Source: Candidatus Roizmanbacteria bacterium CG_4_10_14_0_8_um_filter_33_9
Lineage (GTDB): Bacteria > Patescibacteriota > Microgenomatia > UBA1406 > GWC2-37-13
Direction of reading: 5' to 3'
DNA: 9,427 bases
Assembly: GCA_002785065.1 (NCBI GenBank)
Contig: PFLI01000067.1
Location: 1-9,427, forward strand
The notes beneath the pieces were generated by a model that was not told where the DNA came from, ran no database searches, and saw nothing but the letters and a program-made list of their open reading frames with translations. Shown here one piece after another: positions 6,114-9,427 of this stretch (positions are counted from its first letter, which is position 1; every line of letters begins with the position of its first letter). A program made the translations under genes and the position numbers.

Positions 6114-6704
6114 TTATTTTTCCAAAACCAAAAATGTTATTTTATATTTTTCAGTATCCAATTTCTCTCGCGAAACCACTTTGGAAAAAGAAGAGTAATC
6201 GGGAAAAAAAGTATCGGCTTCATATGTTCCTTCAACCAGTGTAAGATACAACTTATCTGTAAAAGGAAGAAATTGTTTATAAATCATTCCGCCGCCAATA
6301 ACAAAAACTTCATCTTTTTCAACACGTTTTACTTCTTGTATTGCTTCGTCAATAGATGGAACCACAACAACCCCCGTCATTCTGGTAAGCAATTGAGCGC
6401 ATTCATCCTGAGCTTTGTCGAAGGATCCAGAATCCGATTCTGGACAATCGCGTTTGGTGCCAGAATGACGAAATAAATGTTTATTTCTTTTTTTGAATTC
6501 CTTCACATCATAAGTAAGAACAATATTCGTCCTATTCGGCAGCAATTTTCCAATTGACTCAAATGTCCTTTGTCCCATAATTACCGCATGACCGCTCGTT
6601 ATTTTTTTAAACCGCTTGAGATCTTCCGGAATATTCCACAAAAGCTTATTGTTTTTTCCCAGTTCCCGATTAGGACCAATTGCTGCAATAATTGAAATAG
6701 TCAT
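6114..6704 (-). CDS. folA: Dihydrofolate reductase with a 32-codon repeat insertion
   Basis: Reduces 7,8-dihydrofolate with NADPH, regenerating the folate that ThyA oxidises. Family motifs: ISIIAAIGPNRELGKNNKL, catalytic acid Asp28 in LWNIPEDLKRFKK, VIMGQRTFESIG (41-52), LPNRTNIVLT (55-64), VFVIGGGMIYKQF (133-145) and TFFPDYSSF near the C-terminus. At 196 aa it exceeds the usual length of about 160-165. The surplus is residues 79-110, encoded by a 96-bp inverted-repeat element between the NIVLT strand and the VVVVPSIDEAI strand, where other enzymes have a short loop. The element is exactly 32 codons without stops, so the enzyme is probably functional. The start ATG lies 4 nt after the thyA stop (TAA CAGT ATG), implying coupled expression. 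Confidence 0.95.
   Translation of the reverse strand: MTISIIAAIGPNRELGKNNKLLWNIPEDLKRFKKITSGHAVIMGQRTFESIGKLLPNRTNIVLTYDVKEFKKRNKHLFRHSGTKRDCPESDSGSFDKAQDECAQLLTRMTGVVVVPSIDEAIQEVKRVEKDEVFVIGGGMIYKQFLPFTDKLYLTLVEGTYEADTFFPDYSSFSKVVSREKLDTEKYKITFLVLEK
6375..6470 (-). repeat. 96-bp inverted-repeat element inside folA
   Basis: Bounded by perfect 11-bp terminal inverted repeats CGTCATTCTGG (6375-6385) and CCAGAATGACG (6460-6470). Inside are a second perfect hairpin, CCAGAATCCGATTCTGG (6427-6443), and the imperfect palindrome TCCTGAGCTTTGTCGAAGGA (6406-6425). The element thus holds four arms of the CCAGAAT sequence. Its 96 bp equal 32 codons and are open in the folA frame (R79-T110). This looks like a MITE or REP-type unit; no obvious target-site duplication was found. 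Confidence 0.8.
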
Positions 6705-6708
6705 ACTG

Positions 6709-7701
6709 TTATTTCTTTTTTATAAATCCACCTGAAACTGATAATTGAGCTTTAATGGGAGGATACGGATCATACTCAATAAGATCAACATATTCTGGCC
6801 TGAATTCATCAATCGTTTTAAAATAATGGTTAAATTTAATTTTGGGAAATGGTTTTGGTTTACGATTTAACTGTTCTTTTACCTGTTCAAGATGCATTTC
6901 ATAAATGTGAACATCACCGAATGTATGAACAAATTCTCCTGGTTCATAACCAGTTATTTTTGCCAAAATAAGAGTTAATAAAGCATAGCTTGCGATATTA
7001 AAAGGAACTCCTAAAAATATATCCGCGCTTCGTTGATACAGTTGTAATGAAAGCTTACCGTCAATGATATTAACCTGATACATATTGTGACAGATGGGAA
7101 AATGAGATGTTTCTTTTTCAAGCGCCATAGTATACAGATATTCGGGGTTCCAGGAATTAACAATAAGATTGTGTGCATTTGGATCATCTTTGATTTCCTG
7201 GATAACCCATGCAAGTTGATCAATGGTTCGTTTTGTTCTTGTAGGATATTTTCTCCACATCTCCCCATAAATCCGTTGTAAATTCCCCCACTTTTTTGCA
7301 AATACATTATCCGTTCGTATCTTTTCCACAAACTCCTCCTTTGTCATTTCTTTTTGAATTTGGGATTTGGGATTTGACTGGGATTTGGGATTTAGGATTT
7401 GGGATTTATAGATTTTATAGGGATAATCATCCCAAATATGAACATTATTATCGACTAGGTATTTTATATTTGACTGCCCTGACATAAACCAATACAATTC
7501 GTGCAAAACCCCTTTCCAATACACTTTTTTTGTGGTAAGAAGGGGGAATCCTTGTGATAAATTAAACCGAATCTGCCGTCCAAATACACTGTAAGAAGCG
7601 TCTCCCGTCCCCCGATCCACTTTCCGAAACCCATGTTCTAAAATTTCCTGAAGAAGATCTAAATACTGATATTCAGGATGTTTTATTAATCTAGAGTTCA
7701 T
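6709..7701 (-). CDS. thyA: Thymidylate synthase with a heptamer-repeat insertion
   Basis: Methylates dUMP to dTMP using methylenetetrahydrofolate, producing dihydrofolate for the next gene, folA. The signature is complete: VDRGTGDASYSVFGRQIRF (28-46), FPLLTTKKVYWKGVLHEL, IYGEMWRKYP, LIVNSWNPEYL, catalytic Cys204 in HFPICHNMYQV, LQLYQRSADIFLGVPFNIAS (219-238), HTFGDVHIYEMHL and the DPYPPIKAQLSVSG tail. At 330 aa it belongs to the long form with an extra segment between IWDDY and IYGEMW (about 92-143), comparable in position to the extra segment of Lactobacillus casei ThyA. Within that segment residues 98-116 come from a GGGATTT heptamer array. Start ATG 7701 follows an intergenic structured repeat and lacks a Shine-Dalgarno sequence. 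It is the first gene of thyA-folA-DUF1599. Confidence 0.96.
   Translation of the reverse strand: MNSRLIKHPEYQYLDLLQEILEHGFRKVDRGTGDASYSVFGRQIRFNLSQGFPLLTTKKVYWKGVLHELYWFMSGQSNIKYLVDNNVHIWDDYPYKIYKSQILNPKSQSNPKSQIQKEMTKEEFVEKIRTDNVFAKKWGNLQRIYGEMWRKYPTRTKRTIDQLAWVIQEIKDDPNAHNLIVNSWNPEYLYTMALEKETSHFPICHNMYQVNIIDGKLSLQLYQRSADIFLGVPFNIASYALLTLILAKITGYEPGEFVHTFGDVHIYEMHLEQVKEQLNRKPKPFPKIKFNHYFKTIDEFRPEYVDLIEYDPYPPIKAQLSVSGGFIKKK
7354..7410 (-). repeat. GGGATTT heptamer array inside thyA
   Basis: The plus strand has two GGGATTT units, the spacer GACT, then units GGGATTT, GGGATTT, AGGATTT and GGGATTT. In the thyA frame it reads KSQILNPKSQSNPKSQIQ. The G-runs lie on the template strand. This is the cleanest of the heptamer arrays in the window; diverged forms lie in tgt and queA. 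Confidence 0.85.
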
Positions 7702-7721
7702 AATTGAGTATTTTTTAATGA

Positions 7722-7799
7722 GGTTCTAAAATTTATGCGACTTGGGATGTCCCGCTTAGCGGGACAGGGCTCCCACTTGGAGCAATAAATTTTATAACC
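7722..7799. repeat. Structured inverted-repeat element, copy 1 (dcd-thyA gap)
   Basis: A 78-bp element. Outer arms GGTTCTAAAATTTAT (7722-7736) and ATAAATTTTATAACC (7785-7799) pair at 14 of 15 positions. Inside is a GC-rich hairpin GTCCCGCTTAGCGGGAC (7749-7765, 7-bp stem) and a smaller CTCC/GGAG pairing (7770-7782). It lies after the dcd stop and 20 nt before the thyA ATG, so it could be dcd 3' UTR, a thyA leader element, or a mobile repeat. No T-run follows, so it is not a textbook terminator. It aligns end to end with copy 2. Confidence 0.8.
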
Positions 7800-7824
7800 G
7801 AATGATCATTAAACTTTTAATATA

Positions 7825-8367
7825 TTAAATTTGTTTTTCCCTCTTTTTTGTTGTCACTCTTCCTCCCTGCCATTGACCTTTATACTGGGTTCCTCCTCCG
7901 TCCACCCATTCAAACTGCGCATGAACAATCCGACAACCCATTTCTAAAGTAACTGGCATTGGACCTTCATTCGATATTGCAAAAGATAATTTTCCGCAGT
8001 ATCCAGGAGCAACATTTCCCGTCCGTAAAAAAAGACCGCTTCTAAATGTAGTTGTGCGGGGTTTAAAATTTATTGTAATATCAAGCGGAGTATTTACTTT
8101 TTCAATGGTGGTTGCAATATAAAATTCTCCTGGTTTAATAGTGATTTTTTTACTTTTTCCTTTTTCATAGAAAATAACTAGTTTCATTTTTGGCGTTTCT
8201 CGTTCCGTCTCTCCTAAAAATGCTTTTCCGCCATCCAATTTGTATATTTCCCCAACCCGCAGATCAAACCCAGCTCCCTCAGGAGTTACTAATTCACGCT
8301 CTGCAAGTCCCTCAACCAATTTTTTTGTTTTAACTAGTTTAAGTAATAATGTTGGTCCCAATATCAT
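7825..8367 (-). CDS. dCTP deaminase / dUTPase-family protein lacking usual catalytic residues
   Basis: A 180-aa member of the trimeric dCTP deaminase-dUTPase superfamily, which feeds dUMP to ThyA. Recognisable blocks: GAGFDLRVGEIYKL (31-44), the phosphate-binding FRSGLFLRTG (108-117), NVAPGYCGKLSFAISN (118-133), GCRIVHAQFEWV (144-155) and the tail YKGQWQGGRV (162-171). Two positions are odd. By my alignment Ala120 stands where dUTPases and deaminases have Asp (IDxxY or DPG). Ala130 stands where deaminases have the catalytic Glu (LE in E. coli Dcd). The nucleotide-binding scaffold is therefore clear but the reaction is uncertain; it may use other residues, have another substrate, or be regulatory. 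Start ATG 8367 has a -10-like TATCAT 6 nt upstream. It is separated from its neighbours by structured repeats on both sides, so it is probably a single transcription unit. Confidence 0.8.
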   Translation of the reverse strand: MILGPTLLLKLVKTKKLVEGLAERELVTPEGAGFDLRVGEIYKLDGGKAFLGETERETPKMKLVIFYEKGKSKKITIKPGEFYIATTIEKVNTPLDITINFKPRTTTFRSGLFLRTGNVAPGYCGKLSFAISNEGPMPVTLEMGCRIVHAQFEWVDGGGTQYKGQWQGGRVTTKKREKQI

Positions 8368-8373
8368 ATATAA

Positions 8374-8379
8374 ATGATA
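8374..8379 (-). promoter_or_regulatory. Possible -10 box for a leaderless dcd-family transcript
   Basis: The minus strand has TATCAT exactly 6 nt before the ATG at 8367. The same hexamer serves as the -10 of the strong promoter at 4542-4547. No -35 match is visible upstream and the region is AT-rich, so support is moderate. Confidence 0.4.
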
Positions 8380-8398
8380 ATTTGTAATTATCGCATAG

Positions 8399-8418
8399 AT
8401 TCCCGCCTTCGCGGGAAT
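8399..8418. repeat. Perfect hairpin ATTCCCGC-CTTC-GCGGGAAT
   Basis: A perfect 8-bp inverted repeat with a 4-nt loop, followed by GAC, so that the minus strand reads GTCATTCCCGC at its start. It shares the GTCATTC lead with the element inserted in folA and looks like a member of a dispersed REP-like family. It lies 31 nt upstream of the dcd-family start codon; no T-run follows it in either direction. Confidence 0.7.
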
Positions 8419-8456
8419 GACAAAAATTGACTTTTATTAAGCTACTGATTTGTGAA

Positions 8457-8532
8457 GGTTGTGGAATTTATTCGACTTGGGAAGCCCCGCTTTACGGGGC
8501 GGGGTATCCACTGGAGAATAAATTACGCAACC
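8457..8532. repeat. Structured inverted-repeat element, copy 2 (upstream of dcd family gene)
   Basis: A 76-bp element in the same orientation as copy 1. Outer arms GGTTGTGGAATTTATT (8457-8472) and AATAAATTACGCAACC (8517-8532) pair with a single mismatch if one G-U is allowed (plus-strand reading). Inside is the hairpin GCCCCGCTTTACGGGGC (8484-8500). It begins 19 nt after the stop of the carbonic-anhydrase-like gene. Differences from copy 1 are largely compensated on the opposite arm. Confidence 0.8.
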
Positions 8533-8551
8533 GAACAATATTATTCAAATA

Positions 8552-9337
8552 TTATACCTCCCCTATTTCCTCTACTTTATACTCCCCGTCTTCTTTAAAT
8601 ACAACACTATAAATCGGGAGTCCTTTTGCCAACCGTTTTGATGTTTCCAAAAGATGATTCTCACATACGTCAGATAGTGTATGAAATACGTGATCCTCAT
8701 CACATTTATCAGGAAGTCGGATGGCTTTATTTTGAATTAATTGTTTAGATAAAGCTCTGTGACGTGCATCAACCAAGGTTTGATGATAGACAAAAACTTG
8801 GACATTTCGATTGCCTAAATCTGTTTTAACCACACCTTGTGGATACACACCCCAGTTTCCGCTTATCATCAACACCGCTCCTTCCTGATGATCTCCATAT
8901 AATTCTATTTCGGAAACTCCACTATTTTTTACCCTGAGAAACTGATTTTTAATAAATTGTACTTGTACGTCAGTTAAATCATATGCTTTTGAATCCATTA
9001 GTATTTGTTTTATATGTCCACAACCTGCAAGAGCGACCCCGGACTCTGCATGTGAATCGGTATGAAACTGAAGGTTTGCCTCGCCTCCTACCAGTTCGAT
9101 CAGACTATCCCAAACTTTTTTCATATCAACTTCAAATCCATAGCTATTTGCAGTTGCAAAAATAATTCCAAGTTCCCCTGCGTCCGCCCCAGGAACAGCA
9201 AGCGCCGGAAGATTTTCACTATTTGTATAACGTCCATCAATGCATCGACTATTAAACTTTAATGTAGAACTTACCTTATATTTACTTTCTCCTACAAACT
9301 GAAAAACATGTTGTTTAGTTAAAATAATTTTATTCAT
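8552..9337 (-). CDS. Carbonic-anhydrase-like (zeta/CDCA-type?) metal-site protein
   Basis: A 261-aa soluble protein. Its motifs resemble the cadmium/zinc (zeta-type, CDCA) carbonic anhydrases of diatoms: RCIDGRY (Cys32, Asp34, Arg36), an AVPGADAGEL segment (47-56) like the MPGG region, FHTDSHAESG (His92 and His96) and GCGH (Cys106). In CDCA the metal is held by Cys, His and Cys, with the last two 10 residues apart, as are His96 and Cys106 here. A further stretch, QGVVKTDLGNRNVQVFVYHQ, resembles the second half of the domain. I recognise this only by motif, so carbonic anhydrase activity is an inference; it could be a catalytically different relative. I chose ATG 9337 (MNKIILTKQ) over a TTG at 9388 because a consensus -10 lies just before it, inside the longer version. 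No signal peptide is present in the chosen form. Confidence 0.6.
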   Translation of the reverse strand: MNKIILTKQHVFQFVGESKYKVSSTLKFNSRCIDGRYTNSENLPALAVPGADAGELGIIFATANSYGFEVDMKKVWDSLIELVGGEANLQFHTDSHAESGVALAGCGHIKQILMDSKAYDLTDVQVQFIKNQFLRVKNSGVSEIELYGDHQEGAVLMISGNWGVYPQGVVKTDLGNRNVQVFVYHQTLVDARHRALSKQLIQNKAIRLPDKCDEDHVFHTLSDVCENHLLETSKRLAKGLPIYSVVFKEDGEYKVEEIGEV

Positions 9338-9346
9338 ATGGAGAAT

Positions 9347-9374
9347 ATTATACACGAAAATAACACAGCCACAA
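9347..9374 (-). promoter_or_regulatory. Promoter of the carbonic-anhydrase-like gene
   Basis: On the minus strand there is TTGTGG (9374-9369), a 16-nt spacer and a perfect TATAAT (9352-9347), then 9 nt to the ATG at 9337. The predicted transcription start leaves a leader of only about 2-3 nt. The -35 is weak (TTG only), but the -10 is consensus and fixes the gene start. Confidence 0.6.
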
Positions 9375-9410
9375 AATACAAAATGCAATCAACACGCTAA
9401 TAATGAATTA

Positions 9411-9427
9411 CCCCGCAGCAGAGCTGC
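9411..9427. repeat. GC-rich hairpin cut by the window edge
   Basis: CCCCGCAGCAGAGCTGC contains the inverted repeat GCAGC-AGA-GCTGC (9415-9427) and starts with an unpaired CCCC at the very edge. If the next bases outside the window are GGGG, the stem would be 9 bp, comparable to the CCCCGC hairpins in the two structured elements. It lies just upstream of the carbonic-anhydrase-like gene's promoter and may be a terminator or dispersed repeat. Confidence 0.5.

Noticed and set aside
7354..7410. CRISPR array
   Set aside because: The repeats are 7 bp with essentially no spacers and lie inside thyA; no cas gene is present.
7722..7799. Intrinsic terminator of dcd
   Set aside because: The GC hairpin is strong but no T-run follows on the minus strand; the outer arms and second copy point to a different kind of element.
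9338..9388. N-terminal extension of the carbonic-anhydrase-like protein from a TTG start
   Set aside because: The extension contains the consensus TATAAT box and has no ribosome site; ATG 9337 is far better placed.
1..9427. Genome-wide reassignment of UGA to glycine
   Set aside because: All ten intact genes, over 2000 codons in total, contain no in-frame TGA; a single case in a gene with a second lesion is not enough.

Overview
This window reads as AT-rich chromosome from a candidate phyla radiation (Patescibacteria) bacterium, most likely a Microgenomates-type lineage. The reasons are compact minus-strand gene strings, almost no Shine-Dalgarno sequences, a small four-helix membrane protein of a type I associate with this group, and above all short repeat DNA inserted in frame inside conserved enzymes (peptides such as NPKSQ). 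The lineage is inferred from these habits; there is no rRNA gene to confirm it. Every supported gene lies on the minus strand, so transcription runs from high to low coordinates. All ten intact genes end in TAA.

In transcription order: a carbonic-anhydrase-like protein with a CxDGR metal-site motif (9337-8552) has a strong -10 box at its start codon. Then come a 76-bp structured repeat, a small hairpin and a dCTP deaminase/dUTPase-family gene (8367-7825), then a second copy of the structured repeat. Next is a tight thymidylate operon of thyA, folA and a DUF1599/MazG-like gene (7701-5811), with 3-4 nt gaps. queA (5788-4631) has an apparently leaderless promoter. A good sigma70-type promoter at 4570-4542 drives a membrane protein, a tandem-FHA protein, tgt and tdk (4494-894). 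Finally, a second CIDGR-motif gene (782 to beyond position 1) has its own extended -10 promoter but is broken by a -1 frameshift and an in-frame TGA.

Functionally there are two themes. The first is dTMP supply: ThyA makes dTMP, DHFR recycles the dihydrofolate, Tdk salvages thymidine, and the Dcd/Dut-family and DUF1599 proteins may handle dCTP/dUTP. The second is tRNA queuosine modification by Tgt and QueA. The most unusual feature is a set of seven in-frame insertions in four enzymes (tgt three, queA two, folA one, thyA one). They comprise GGGATTT heptamer arrays, a TCCTGAG...AAGGA hairpin repeat, a 96-bp inverted-repeat element and AT-rich or other low-complexity tracts. One hairpin repeat is read in different frames in folA and queA, so the recurring unit is DNA and not a peptide. 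A separate pair of about 77-bp intergenic elements flanks dcd and shows compensatory base-pair changes. No tRNA, rRNA, CRISPR array or insertion sequence was seen, and no gene-free stretch exceeds 300 bases.
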